DNA of 22,335 nt, taken from positions 1-22,335 of IMG/VR virus record IMGVR_UViG_3300022198_002109. One strand, written 5' to 3'. The notes under the pieces are model-generated. The model had not been told where the DNA came from and did no database searches. It saw only the letters and a program-made list of their open reading frames with translations. Shown in pieces: positions 1 to 7,863 of the stretch; within the stretch, counting starts at the first letter, position 1, and each line of letters opens with the position of its first letter. Source of the stretch: a virus. The position numbers and the translations under genes are program-made.

Positions 1-1
1 T

Positions 2-1396
2 ACTAAGGTTAAAAATTCAGTTACTTCATTTACTCAAGATGGTACTGGTGCCGTTGAAAGGGGTATGGAGGATAAGCTGAGGGAGGTTGTAAGTGTTAAA
101 GATTTTGGGGCTGATCCTGCCAACACAGGCTCAGAAAATTCAACTGCATTTCAGGCAGCGGTTGATAGCGGGGCAGCAACTGTATATATCCCTGCTGGTG
201 AATACACATTATCAGAGACATGGATTATACCGCAGTTTGTAAATATTAAGGGTGAAGGCCCAGAAAATACAACTCTGTTCTCAACAGCCACAGGTAGTGC
301 AATCACCAACACTGCTTACTGGTTTCATCAAGTTTTTGATGGTTTTTGTTTATCCCATAAGACCGCTACAGGTACAAATGACATAGACATGATTTATGCT
401 TTGTATGGTGCTAATAGTTGTATTTTTAGAAATCTCAGGCTACAAGCTAGGGAGGGTGTGACTAGAGATGGTTTAGTGGTAAGAGGCTACAACGGCTCTA
501 CAGCTAACAACAATCAATATAATAACTTATTTGAAAATATACGCACTCATGCAACAGATGGTACTGCTAATTACTCATCTGGTGAGATTGTTGGTACGGC
601 TCTGTGGTTATATGGTGAGGATATTAATGCAGCAAGAGCAAACTCCAATGTTGTTATTGGTGGAACCTATGATGGTTTTGAGACAGGTTTAGATGTAAAC
701 GGTAATGGTAACAGTTTTATATCCTTTACCATTAATGGCCCCGCTACAGGGTCAGCGATTATTTTTAGAGGGGATGGTACATTCAGCAATACTCTTTATT
801 CCATCTACTTTGATTCAGGTATTACTGGCAAACAGGTTGAGTTAATTCCTGCGGATGCTAACAGAATCCACATGGTTAGTATCATTGCTTGCCAAAACTG
901 TAAAACCCCTGCTGATGTATATCCAACAGGCACATTTGCTAGTTCTGCTGCATTTAATATAGAAGGTAGAAGCAATTTTATCGGCGGGTCAGCTCCAACA
1001 AGCTTGGCCTCGGCTGATATGTGCTCAGTTAGTCATTTTGAGGATGATGGGGTATTAAGCCTGATTGGTGGCACTGCGTATAACTCAGGCCGGACTATTG
1101 TATCTGGCTCTACATATGCGGGTGGTATCAATGCGGTATCTAACAATGGTGGCAACTCTGCCGTTATTAATGATGATGCTTCTGCTGAGTTTCGCGTAGT
1201 TAAAACACCAAACGGATCATCTTTCACTCGGCTTGTGTCTGTGGATAGCTCTGGAATAATCCGTTCAGATGGGCCAACTCAAACCACTGTTGGTGCTGCT
1301 GGTGGGGCCAGTGCTATACCGGCTACACCAACGGGATACCTTGAGTTTAAGATCGGTGCAACATCTTATGTTATCCCTTACTTTGCTAAAGCATAA
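2..1396 (+). CDS. Tailspike, pectate-lyase (beta-helix) fold, 5' end missing
   Basis: This is a receptor-binding or depolymerising tail protein that probably binds or cleaves a surface polysaccharide. The frame is open to the left edge. The 21 codons before the ATG at 65 already read like a phage tail protein (TSFTQDGTGAVER), so that methionine is internal and the true start lies upstream. The junction motif VVSVKDFGAD followed by AFQAAV and VYIPAGEYTL is the usual entry to the pectate-lyase superfamily beta-helix after an N-terminal particle-binding domain. The middle is rich in N, G, T and S, as in beta-helix rungs. The C-terminus (GYLEFKIG...YVIPYF) resembles the end motif of many phage tail proteins. 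About 464 residues are visible. Catalytic residues cannot be assigned by eye, so enzymatic activity is inference; the fold class is well supported. Confidence 0.85.
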   Translation, partial: TKVKNSVTSFTQDGTGAVERGMEDKLREVVSVKDFGADPANTGSENSTAFQAAVDSGAATVYIPAGEYTLSETWIIPQFVNIKGEGPENTTLFSTATGSAITNTAYWFHQVFDGFCLSHKTATGTNDIDMIYALYGANSCIFRNLRLQAREGVTRDGLVVRGYNGSTANNNQYNNLFENIRTHATDGTANYSSGEIVGTALWLYGEDINAARANSNVVIGGTYDGFETGLDVNGNGNSFISFTINGPATGSAIIFRGDGTFSNTLYSIYFDSGITGKQVELIPADANRIHMVSIIACQNCKTPADVYPTGTFASSAAFNIEGRSNFIGGSAPTSLASADMCSVSHFEDDGVLSLIGGTAYNSGRTIVSGSTYAGGINAVSNNGGNSAVINDDASAEFRVVKTPNGSSFTRLVSVDSSGIIRSDGPTQTTVGAAGGASAIPATPTGYLEFKIGATSYVIPYFAKA

Positions 1397-1463
1397 TAGC
1401 TATTCCAGTCCCAATAATAGGCTGTCTAATAGTGTCTAAGATAGACGAAATCAAGGAAGCTAA

Positions 1464-1499
1464 ATGACTGAAGAACGCAGAAACTACGATCAGACATGA
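1464..1499 (+). CDS. Possible micro-ORF, 11 codons, leader of the holin-terminase operon
   Basis: This tiny ORF (MTEERRNYDQT) has a good Shine-Dalgarno sequence, AAGGAAG at 1453-1459, four bases before its ATG. Its TGA stop overlaps the ATG of the next micro-ORF as ATGA, the same coupling used by the larger genes here. It is too short to judge by coding statistics. It may be a leader peptide, or the first half of a roughly 31-residue gene whose second half lies in the -1 frame. No function is proposed. Confidence 0.3.
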   Translation: MTEERRNYDQT

Positions 1500-1558
1500 A
1501 CAACCGTAGACAACAAGACCCAATAGTTCAAGAGCTTCTAATTCATTCTTTAAGGTAA
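1496..1558 (+). CDS. Possible micro-ORF, 20 codons, just upstream of the holin
   Basis: This short ORF (MNNRRQQDPIVQELLIHSLR) starts inside the stop of the preceding micro-ORF (ATGA) and ends four bases before the holin start. It has no Shine-Dalgarno sequence of its own, so it would depend on coupling or on a -1 shift from the upstream ORF. The translation is charged and helix-like at its end. It fills a stretch that otherwise has no gene. Whether it is made is unknown. Confidence 0.3.
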   Translation: MNNRRQQDPIVQELLIHSLR

Positions 1559-1562
1559 GCAT

Positions 1563-2000
1563 ATGTTTAGCTTCTTAGGAAAACTATTCGGCACAGATAA
1601 AGCAGGTGAGAAGCTTGTTGATGGTGCTACTTCTGCCATAGATAAAATCTGGTACACAGAAGAAGAGAAGGCAGAAGACGCAGCCCAAGCTAAACGAGAA
1701 GCTGCTGCGGTGTACATGAAATGGCTTGAGAGTACCTCTGGTTCTCGTCTAGCCCGTAGAATGATTGCCTTCATGGTAACATTCCCTTGGGCCTTAGCTA
1801 ACTTTGTAGCCATGATTCTTAGAGCATCAGCACCCTTCTTCCCTGAGAGTGCTGAAGTAATCAATGCATCTGCATCATCCCTAACTTCTGATGCATCTGA
1901 GAACAATACCTTAGTTGGTGTTGTGTTGCTCTTCTATTTTGGTGGGCCTGCTGCTGTAGATGCTAGTAAAGGTTTGGTTCAGAAGTGGGTTAATAAGTGA
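1563..2000 (+). CDS. Holin, 3-TM / gene-transfer-agent release type
   Basis: This 145-residue protein should form the inner-membrane lesion that times lysis. The pattern is that of the holin family first described for gene-transfer-agent release (Pfam 'Holin of 3TMs'). It has an amphipathic start (MFSFLGKLFG), a segment with TEEEK and YMKWLEST (31-58), then LARRMIAF leading into a hydrophobic helix at about 68-88. A second hydrophobic helix lies at about 116-133, with a basic tail after it. Only two strongly hydrophobic stretches are obvious, so the third membrane segment may be the N-terminal amphipathic helix. AAGG at 1552-1555 precedes the ATG. The stop overlaps the terminase start as GTGA. 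A holin beside the terminase matches T7, where lysis and packaging genes adjoin. No endolysin is adjacent. Confidence 0.8.
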   Translation: MFSFLGKLFGTDKAGEKLVDGATSAIDKIWYTEEEKAEDAAQAKREAAAVYMKWLESTSGSRLARRMIAFMVTFPWALANFVAMILRASAPFFPESAEVINASASSLTSDASENNTLVGVVLLFYFGGPAAVDASKGLVQKWVNK

Positions 2001-3526
2001 CAAAAGTTGACCAAATACGGGAAGCCGCTGAGCAAGATTTAAAAGTCTTTGCTAGACTTGTGAACCCTAAGCGAGTTTATGGAGGTATACACGATGAGGT
2101 GATGGACTGGTGGCAAGGTAGTAATTGTGCGGATAACACTCTACTATTACTGCCCCGTGCTCATATGAAGTCCCACCTTGCCGCTGTATATGCGGCGTGG
2201 TTAATCATTAAACACCCTTATATCACAATGTTGTACATTTCGGCAACATCTGATCTGGCTGAAAAACAACTATATGCCATTAAAAATATTCTGGATTCTA
2301 AGGCTGTGCGTAGGTATTGGCCACAACTGATTCATCCAGATGAAGGCAAGAGAGAAAAATGGTCTGCCACTGAAATCAGTGTAGACCACCCTGTTAGGAA
2401 AGAAGAGGGTGTGCGTGATCCAACTGTTAAAGCAGCAGGATTGACAACGAATATCACTGGTTTTCACACTGATTGGAATTTCTTAGATGATGTTGTTGTA
2501 CCTAATAATGCTTATACTGAAGATGGTAGAAGTAAAGTAGCTGCGATGTATTCTCAATTATCATCAATCAAAAATACGGATGCTAAAACTACGGTGGTTG
2601 GAACCCGTTACCATCCTAAAGACTTATATGACACCTTACTTAATACAAAAGTAGAGCTGTGGGCTGCTGGTGAGATGGTTTCTAAAGAGCCATTGTATGA
2701 TGTGTTACAGCGCGTGGTTGAGGAAGAGGGGGAATTCTTATGGCCTAAAACCACCAGATCAGACGGTAGGTCGTTTGGTTTTGATATGAATGAATTGGCT
2801 AAGAAAAAAGCGGAGTATATTGATATTACTCAATTCTATGCTCAGTATTATAACAACCCCAACGATCCGGGTAGTGCCAAGATTAACCCAACATTGTTTC
2901 AATATTATGATAAAAAATATATAGAACAACGTGAGGGTAGATGGTACTATAAAGACAACAGGTTGAATGTATTTGCTGCTATTGACTTTGCATACAGTTT
3001 AAATAAAAAGGCAGACTTTAGTGCAATTGTAGTTGTTGGGGTAGATCAATTTAATAATTTCTATGTTCTTGCCATTGATCGCTTTAAAACAGGCGACATT
3101 AAAGTGTACTATGATCATATTGTTGAACAACACACATTCTGGGGTTTTCGTAAGATGAGGGCTGAGGTCACAGCAGCGCAGGAAGTCATCGTAAATGATC
3201 TTAAGAACAATTATATTAAACCAAACGGACTGTCTTTGGTTATTGAGCCACATAGACCTACTAAACATGATGGTGCTAAAGAAGAGCGTATGATGAGTAC
3301 ACTGCAACCTAAATATTCTAATGGTCAAATGTGGCATTACCGAGGTGGTAATTGTCAACTTTTAGAAGAGGAACTAAAGATGGGCAAACCACCACATGAC
3401 GATATTAGTGATGCCTTGTCTAATGCTGTTGATGTAGCGGTAGCCCCTAGTAGACGCTACACATCATCATATACTAAAAAAGCTAATGTATACCACGGTC
3501 GTTTTGGTGGGGTAGCTGTAGCATGA
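1997..3526 (+). CDS. terL: Terminase large subunit (ATPase and nuclease)
   Basis: This is the packaging motor: it cuts concatemeric phage DNA and pumps it through the portal using ATP. Visible motifs in the 509-residue product are a Walker-A-like LLPRAHMKSH (51-60, K58/S59), a Walker-B-like WNFLDDVV (160-167) and a coupling motif VVGTRYHPKDLY (200-211). The C-terminal RNase-H-type nuclease shows AAIDFA (D330), an acidic centre RAEVTAAQE (389-396) and HDDISDALSNAVD (467-479). Length and motif layout fit T7 gp19-type terminases. The start is GTG at 1997, overlapping the holin stop; the next residues TKVDQIREAAEQDL look like a natural N-terminus. The end overlaps the portal start as ATGA. No small terminase subunit is recognisable in the window. 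Confidence 0.93.
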   Translation: MTKVDQIREAAEQDLKVFARLVNPKRVYGGIHDEVMDWWQGSNCADNTLLLLPRAHMKSHLAAVYAAWLIIKHPYITMLYISATSDLAEKQLYAIKNILDSKAVRRYWPQLIHPDEGKREKWSATEISVDHPVRKEEGVRDPTVKAAGLTTNITGFHTDWNFLDDVVVPNNAYTEDGRSKVAAMYSQLSSIKNTDAKTTVVGTRYHPKDLYDTLLNTKVELWAAGEMVSKEPLYDVLQRVVEEEGEFLWPKTTRSDGRSFGFDMNELAKKKAEYIDITQFYAQYYNNPNDPGSAKINPTLFQYYDKKYIEQREGRWYYKDNRLNVFAAIDFAYSLNKKADFSAIVVVGVDQFNNFYVLAIDRFKTGDIKVYYDHIVEQHTFWGFRKMRAEVTAAQEVIVNDLKNNYIKPNGLSLVIEPHRPTKHDGAKEERMMSTLQPKYSNGQMWHYRGGNCQLLEEELKMGKPPHDDISDALSNAVDVAVAPSRRYTSSYTKKANVYHGRFGGVAVA

Positions 3527-5280
3527 GTGGCTCCAACATTGAAGTTCGTGATGTCTTAAATCCTGATTATTTGGCTGAGGATGTTGCATACAAATACGAC
3601 CTATGGTCACGGAAAAGACTAGAAAAAGAGAAAGAGTGGAAAGAGTTACGCGATTATCTTTTTGCTGTTGATACAACTACAACTACGAACTCACAGCTTC
3701 CTTGGAAGAACAAAACAACTTTACCAAAATTGGCACAAATTAGGGATAATCTTCATGCTAATTACATGAGTGCGTTATTCCCTAATGATGATTGGTTGGT
3801 ATGGGAAGGTCATGAGACTCAAGGGGTCAATAAGGAGACCCGCCTTGCCATTCAAGAGTACATGAAAAACAAAACCAGATTGGGTGGGTTCCAGAAAGTA
3901 GTCTCACGCTTGTTGTATGATTACATTGACTACGGTAATGTCATTGCCGACGTTGAATACGTTCAAGAGAGACACTACGACCCGACCTCCGGAGAAGAAA
4001 TCGATGGATTTATTGGGCCACGAGCAATCCGTAGATCACCGTTCGATGTAGTATTCAACCCATTGGCACCTACCTTTGAGGATTCACCAAAAATCATCAG
4101 GGTTGTGTATACAATTGGTGAACTCCTTAAATCCGTAGAAGATAACCCTGAGAGTGGTTGGATGAAGGATGTTATTAAAGAACAGCTTAAAAATAGGAGT
4201 CGCATTCTCTCTGCCAATCAATCTGACATGGCCAAAAATCAAGGTTATATTGCAGATGGTTTTGATACTTTGCATGATTATTATGAGAGTGGTCATGTAG
4301 AGCTTCTGGAGTTCGTAGGGGATGTTGCAGACGAGCAAGGTGTTTTACACAGAAATCGTATGATTACTATCATGGATCGGTGTAAAGTTGTTCGTAATGA
4401 ACCTAACCCCGCATGGAACGGTAGTGATGGTATGTGCCACTGTGGGTGGCGTATGCGCCCTGACAATTTGTATGCAATGGGGCCACTGGATAACTTAGTT
4501 GGTATGCAATACCGCATTGATCACTTAGAAAATATCAAAGCAGATTTGTTTGATTTTATTGCCCACCCCCCACTAAAGATAAAAGGAAATGTGGAAGCAT
4601 TTGATTGGGAACCCTTTGCTCAGATTGAATGTGGTGATGACGGTGATGTTGAGGTATTAAAAGTAGATTCTACTGCTTTAGCGGCTGATACACAAATCGC
4701 GATTCTCGAACAACGAATGGAAGAAATGGCGGGTGCTCCCAGAGAAGCTATGGGTATTCGTTCTCCGGGTGAGAAAACCGCCTTTGAGGTGCAAAAACTA
4801 GATGACGCAGCTTCGAGGATTTTCCAAGAAAAGATACGCCAATTCGAGATTTTTATTCTAGAGCCTTTGCTTAACAACATGCTTGAAGTCGCAAGGCGCA
4901 ATCTAAATGCTAAGGACACAATTCGAGTCATTGACGATGATCTAGGTGCAGTCCAGTTTATGAACATCACCAAGGAGGACATAAGTGCAGCTGGGAAGTT
5001 GCGAGCTAAGGGTGCATCACACTTTGCTGCTAGGAACTTATTAGTTCAGAACCTCACCACTGTCTTCAATTCGAGATTGGGGGAAGTTATCATGCCTCAC
5101 GTTTCAGCCAAGGCATTGGCCAAGTTAGTCGAGGAAGCTTTTGGTTGGGAGCGTCATGCCCTTGTACGATTTAATGTACAGATCGCTGAGCAAGTAGAGC
5201 AACAACGTGCCATGAATGCTGGCCAAGACCAACTTGAGACTGAACAAATGCTTGCTGCTGAGGAGCCTAGAGGTATATGA
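3523..5280 (+). CDS. Portal (head-tail connector) protein
   Basis: This 585-residue protein should form the dodecameric ring at the capsid vertex through which DNA is packaged and released. The call rests on position directly after the terminase, on length, and on a sequence style common to podovirus portals. The N-terminal charged helix has WSRKRLEKEKEWKELRDYL, followed by a region with NLHANYMSALFPND. An asparagine/aspartate-rich wing (near DNLVGMQYRIDHLENIKADLF) precedes a C-terminal stem with VEVLKVDSTALAADTQIAILEQRMEEMAGAPREAMG and ends in a Q/E-rich helix. GEKTAFEVQKL is typical of portals near the stem. The start overlaps the terminase stop (ATGA), and its own stop overlaps the next gene in the same way. 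A strong family match is likely, but I cannot name the exact family. Confidence 0.87.
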   Translation: MSGSNIEVRDVLNPDYLAEDVAYKYDLWSRKRLEKEKEWKELRDYLFAVDTTTTTNSQLPWKNKTTLPKLAQIRDNLHANYMSALFPNDDWLVWEGHETQGVNKETRLAIQEYMKNKTRLGGFQKVVSRLLYDYIDYGNVIADVEYVQERHYDPTSGEEIDGFIGPRAIRRSPFDVVFNPLAPTFEDSPKIIRVVYTIGELLKSVEDNPESGWMKDVIKEQLKNRSRILSANQSDMAKNQGYIADGFDTLHDYYESGHVELLEFVGDVADEQGVLHRNRMITIMDRCKVVRNEPNPAWNGSDGMCHCGWRMRPDNLYAMGPLDNLVGMQYRIDHLENIKADLFDFIAHPPLKIKGNVEAFDWEPFAQIECGDDGDVEVLKVDSTALAADTQIAILEQRMEEMAGAPREAMGIRSPGEKTAFEVQKLDDAASRIFQEKIRQFEIFILEPLLNNMLEVARRNLNAKDTIRVIDDDLGAVQFMNITKEDISAAGKLRAKGASHFAARNLLVQNLTTVFNSRLGEVIMPHVSAKALAKLVEEAFGWERHALVRFNVQIAEQVEQQRAMNAGQDQLETEQMLAAEEPRGI

Positions 5281-5504
5281 GAACAACCTCACGTTTAGTC
5301 AAAAAAGTTGGGCACGAGCGTCTACTAGCCGTTAGAGATGTTTTACAAGATATACAAACCATTCTTAAGAATGATTTAGAAAGTTTGTACGCTGAGATGC
5401 TACAGGAACCATCAGGTGACTGGGTCTATCGGCAGGCAATGCTTATTGGCCAAGTGAAGGCCACTAAAAACCTTATTACTTTAATCAATACCGGAGATAA
5501 ATAA
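5277..5504 (+). CDS. Small helical protein between portal and scaffold, function unknown
   Basis: I do not recognise this 75-residue protein. It is predicted mostly helical, with a basic N-terminus (RTTSRLVKKVGHERLL) and acidic middle (ILKNDLESLYAEML). It has no membrane segment or cysteine. It sits between portal and scaffold, coupled to both by overlaps (ATGA at its start, TAATG at its end), so it is translated with the head assembly genes. A role in head assembly or packaging is inferred from position only. Its size could suit a small terminase-like or accessory head protein, but no DNA-binding motif is evident. That it is a real gene is well supported by the tight overlaps and good coding character. 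Confidence 0.72.
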   Translation: MRTTSRLVKKVGHERLLAVRDVLQDIQTILKNDLESLYAEMLQEPSGDWVYRQAMLIGQVKATKNLITLINTGDK

Positions 5505-6202
5505 TGTCTGACCAAGACAATCTATTTGAGAACCAGCAGCCTGTTGACCAACAAGCTGCGCCCGAGGCTGAGCCTCAAACACAAGTACAGGAAGATATGT
5601 TCAGCGACCTTCTGGACACAATCACTGATACTGAAGGCAATCCTAAGTACGCTGATGTTCCAACGGCTTTGAAAAGCCTCTCAGCATCTCAAGAGCACAT
5701 TCGCAAGTTAGAGCAAGAAGCTAAAGAGATGCGAGAGAAACTAGCAAAGCAAGAGGCTGCTGACGCTATTAAGGAGAAAGTGAAGTCTGCTCCTGCCGAG
5801 GCTTCAGTCAATGAGGAGTCGCTGTTTGATGTTGTAAACCGAGTCCTTGACGCCCGTACCAAACAACAAAAAGAGGAAGAAAATCTTTTGACTGTACATG
5901 CGAAATTCTCCGAAGTGTATGGTGAAAAAGCTTCCATTAGGATGAAGGAGCTAGCCGCTCAAAACGAAGTCTCGCTGCAGTTCTTGGAGCAAATGGCTAA
6001 AACCTCACCTAACGCCCTCTTTAAGTTGAGTGGTATTAGTTTAACCTCACGGACACCGAGCCATTCCCGTGGCTCAGTGAATACTGAGGCTCTTTCTCCC
6101 CAGCCTCCTGCTGAAAGACCAAAAAGCATCATGAACGGAGCAACAACTTCCGATGTTTTGGCCATGTGGCGATGGGCTGGTAGTCAAGTAACCAATCAGT
6201 AA
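5504..6202 (+). CDS. Capsid assembly scaffolding protein
   Basis: This internal scaffold is expected to guide coat assembly and then leave the prohead. The 232-residue product has the usual scaffold design: an acidic, Q/E-rich N-terminus (1-45), the motif GNPKYADVPTALKSLSASQ (45-63) found in many podovirus scaffolds, and a coiled coil with EHIRKLEQEAKEMREKLAKQEA at about 64-86. A helical segment follows at 103-165 (NVVNRVLDAR-like, LQFLEQM), then a low-complexity linker rich in S, P and R at 180-208. The end (SDVLAMWRW) is hydrophobic. It lies immediately before the major capsid gene, as in T7 (gene 9 before gene 10) and many phages. TAATG couples it to the upstream gene. Confidence 0.85.
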   Translation: MSDQDNLFENQQPVDQQAAPEAEPQTQVQEDMFSDLLDTITDTEGNPKYADVPTALKSLSASQEHIRKLEQEAKEMREKLAKQEAADAIKEKVKSAPAEASVNEESLFDVVNRVLDARTKQQKEEENLLTVHAKFSEVYGEKASIRMKELAAQNEVSLQFLEQMAKTSPNALFKLSGISLTSRTPSHSRGSVNTEALSPQPPAERPKSIMNGATTSDVLAMWRWAGSQVTNQ

Positions 6203-6205
6203 TAT

Positions 6206-6212
6206 AGGAGGG
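6206..6212 (+). promoter_or_regulatory. Strong ribosome binding site of the major capsid gene
   Basis: AGGAGGG lies four bases before the ATG at 6217 and is the best Shine-Dalgarno match in the window. Most other genes rely on stop/start overlap, whereas the major capsid gene has a free 14-base spacer and its own strong site. This fits the need for the highest protein yield. Confidence 0.85.
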
Positions 6213-6216
6213 ACAT

Positions 6217-7212
6217 ATGTCTCAAAACACTGGTAACACTACGGCTTTTATTGAAGCCGAGCAGTATTCCAAGTTTATTCTTGAGAATCTGCACGATGGT
6301 CTGCTTCCAGACCAATTCTCACGGGATGTGTCAGACTTTGGTACTGGTACAACGCTTAACATTAAGACCGTGGGCACAGCCACTCTGCAAGAAGTCTTTG
6401 AAGAGCAACCTCTGGCTTACAATGCAATTGACACTGGCACTGTGACTCTACGAATCACTGATTATGTAGGTGATGGTTGGTCTATCTCAGATGTATTGCG
6501 TCAAGATGGGTCTCAGATTGAGCAACTTCATGCTATGCGTGGTATGGAATCAACTCGTGCTCTTCAAGAGTACTTTGAGACCCGTGCTTTTGCTACTCTG
6601 AATGCTGGTCAAACTGCAGGAGCTATCAACTCGGTTAATGGTATCCCACACCGTTGGGTAGCTGATGCTGGTGGTGCTGCAGACGAAGGTAAAATCTCGT
6701 TGGATGATTTTCGTTTTATGAAGTACGCTTTTGATAAAGCGAATGCTCCAATGGCAGGACGGATCGCTGTAGTTGACCCTTCGGTTGAAGTAGCGATCAA
6801 CGGTCTCCTGACGGGAACTACCTCTATTGATTACAATCCACATTTCGAGGGCATTATCAATGAAGGTTTTGCTCGTGAACATGCTTTTGTGCGTAACATC
6901 TTTGGTTGGGATATTTATACCTCTAACCGTCTACCCCAAGGTCTGACTGAGGCTATCAACGCCAACGCTGCTGGTTTCAATGAAACTGACAGCTCTGTAG
7001 ACAGTGGTAATGGTGTGGCTAATATCTTCATGTGTGTATTGGATGATAACACTAAGCCGATGATGAGGGCTTGGCGTCAAGCACCAAAGACTGAAACTCG
7101 TCGTAACTTTGAACTCAAGCGTGATGAGTTCGATGTAACTGCCCGTTTTGGCCTTGGTCTCCAGCGTGTTGACACTCTGGGTATTGTTTTGACTGATGTT
7201 ACTAAGTTCTAA
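6217..7212 (+). CDS. Major capsid protein
   Basis: This is the main shell protein, 331 residues, very probably of HK97 fold. Supporting features are the position after the scaffold gene, the strong ribosome binding site and a codon choice cleaner than its neighbours. The sequence pattern is that of podovirus coat proteins: an N-terminal helix AEQYSKFILENL (14-25), PDQFSRDVSDFGTGTTLNI (31-49) and ITDYVGDGWSISDVLRQD (80-97). A middle part with GIPHRWVADAGGA precedes SLDDFRFMKYAFDKAN and RIAVVDPSVEVAINGLL. The C-terminus (RFGLGLQRVDTLGIVLTD) is the typical closing strand of this family. There is no sign of a programmed frameshift extension like T7 10A/10B, because the downstream gene has its own start. 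Confidence 0.9.
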   Translation: MSQNTGNTTAFIEAEQYSKFILENLHDGLLPDQFSRDVSDFGTGTTLNIKTVGTATLQEVFEEQPLAYNAIDTGTVTLRITDYVGDGWSISDVLRQDGSQIEQLHAMRGMESTRALQEYFETRAFATLNAGQTAGAINSVNGIPHRWVADAGGAADEGKISLDDFRFMKYAFDKANAPMAGRIAVVDPSVEVAINGLLTGTTSIDYNPHFEGIINEGFAREHAFVRNIFGWDIYTSNRLPQGLTEAINANAAGFNETDSSVDSGNGVANIFMCVLDDNTKPMMRAWRQAPKTETRRNFELKRDEFDVTARFGLGLQRVDTLGIVLTDVTKF

Positions 7213-7214
7213 TT

Positions 7215-7222
7215 GGAGGTGA
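7215..7222 (+). promoter_or_regulatory. Strong ribosome binding site of the gene after the capsid
   Basis: GGAGGTGA lies just before the ATG at 7226, with six bases between GGAGG and the start. It is the second strong, uncoupled Shine-Dalgarno site in a row, which suggests the downstream protein is also made in high amounts, as expected for a shell component. Confidence 0.8.
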
Positions 7223-7225
7223 TTT

Positions 7226-7798
7226 ATGGGTTTTGAATCAAGTTGGGCGAAAACTACTGATGTAGTTCGTAACCATTATGGCCCCCGCGAAGTCAAGGAT
7301 GTTTTTGGTGGACAGCGTGCTGATTCAGATGGTGTAAAGACTCTGGAATTTACGCTCTCTGCCTCAGACTTTTCTTCCGGGGTTTTTTCGGCTTATGCAA
7401 GTAATAGCACTGGTGTGGCTGGTATGGATGCACGGGTACCTGCCGGGGCACTCATCAAGGCTTGTCGTGCTAATGTGACCACTGCGTTCTCTGGTGGGTC
7501 TGTTTCGGTTCTGGACGTCGGTCTGGAGCAATCAGATGGTACGGATATTGATCCTGATGGCCTCATTGCTGGTGCCTCAGCCTCAGCTAGCACTGCTGGT
7601 TGGGTTGTTGGGGCTGGTGCCGACATTGGTACAATTGCTGATGCCACTGAAGATGGATACCTGCTGGTATCTCTGTTTGCTGTGGATGGCACCACTCCCG
7701 CTGCCGCGACTGCTGGTGAGGTGACTATTATCATTGAATATCTCGATGAGAATAAAGATGGTAGTGGTCGTTACACGGCTGGTGGTGTGAAGGCTTAG
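7226..7798 (+). CDS. Probable head decoration or structural protein
   Basis: This 190-residue protein is predicted to be beta-rich and extracellular-like, with no membrane segment. The start GFESSWAKTTDVVRNHYGPREV followed by TLEFTLSASDF resembles small structural proteins coded beside the coat gene in several marine podophages. The remainder is rich in G, A, S, T and V with alternating hydrophobic residues (SVSVLDVGLEQ, YLLVSLFAV, EVTIIIEYLDE) and contains one cysteine. Its location directly after the major capsid gene, its strong ribosome binding site and its stop just before the hairpin at 7816-7840 suggest a protein made in near-capsid amounts. Decoration of the shell is inference; a head-completion role is the alternative. 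Confidence 0.7.
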   Translation: MGFESSWAKTTDVVRNHYGPREVKDVFGGQRADSDGVKTLEFTLSASDFSSGVFSAYASNSTGVAGMDARVPAGALIKACRANVTTAFSGGSVSVLDVGLEQSDGTDIDPDGLIAGASASASTAGWVVGAGADIGTIADATEDGYLLVSLFAVDGTTPAAATAGEVTIIIEYLDENKDGSGRYTAGGVKA

Positions 7799-7815
7799 GC
7801 TACAACTTAGGTGAT

Positions 7816-7840
7816 GGGGGCTGAGCTTAGTAAAGCCCCC
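7816..7840 (+). terminator. GC-rich hairpin after the capsid block, possible terminator
   Basis: GGGGGCT at 7816-7822 pairs perfectly with AGCCCCC at 7834-7840 (7 bp, 11-base loop). It lies in one of the few real gaps of the window, 7799-7863. The bases after it (TGATCCTATT) lack a clear T-run, so it may be a leaky terminator or an RNA-stability or processing hairpin. Its place right after the head genes recalls the T-phi terminator of T7 after gene 10, which lowers transcription of later genes. Confidence 0.5.
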
Positions 7841-7863
7841 TGATCCTATTAACCGAGTTTCTT

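Noticed and set aside
1434-1446. Small hairpin GTCTA-AGA-TAGAC before the holin as a terminator
   Set aside because: The stem is only 5 bp and A/T-rich, and there is no T-run after it. Chance is sufficient.
7393-7734. Alanine/proline-rich minus-strand ORF
   Set aside because: It is antisense to the 190-residue structural protein gene, with no start signal. The long frame comes from third-position bias of the real gene.
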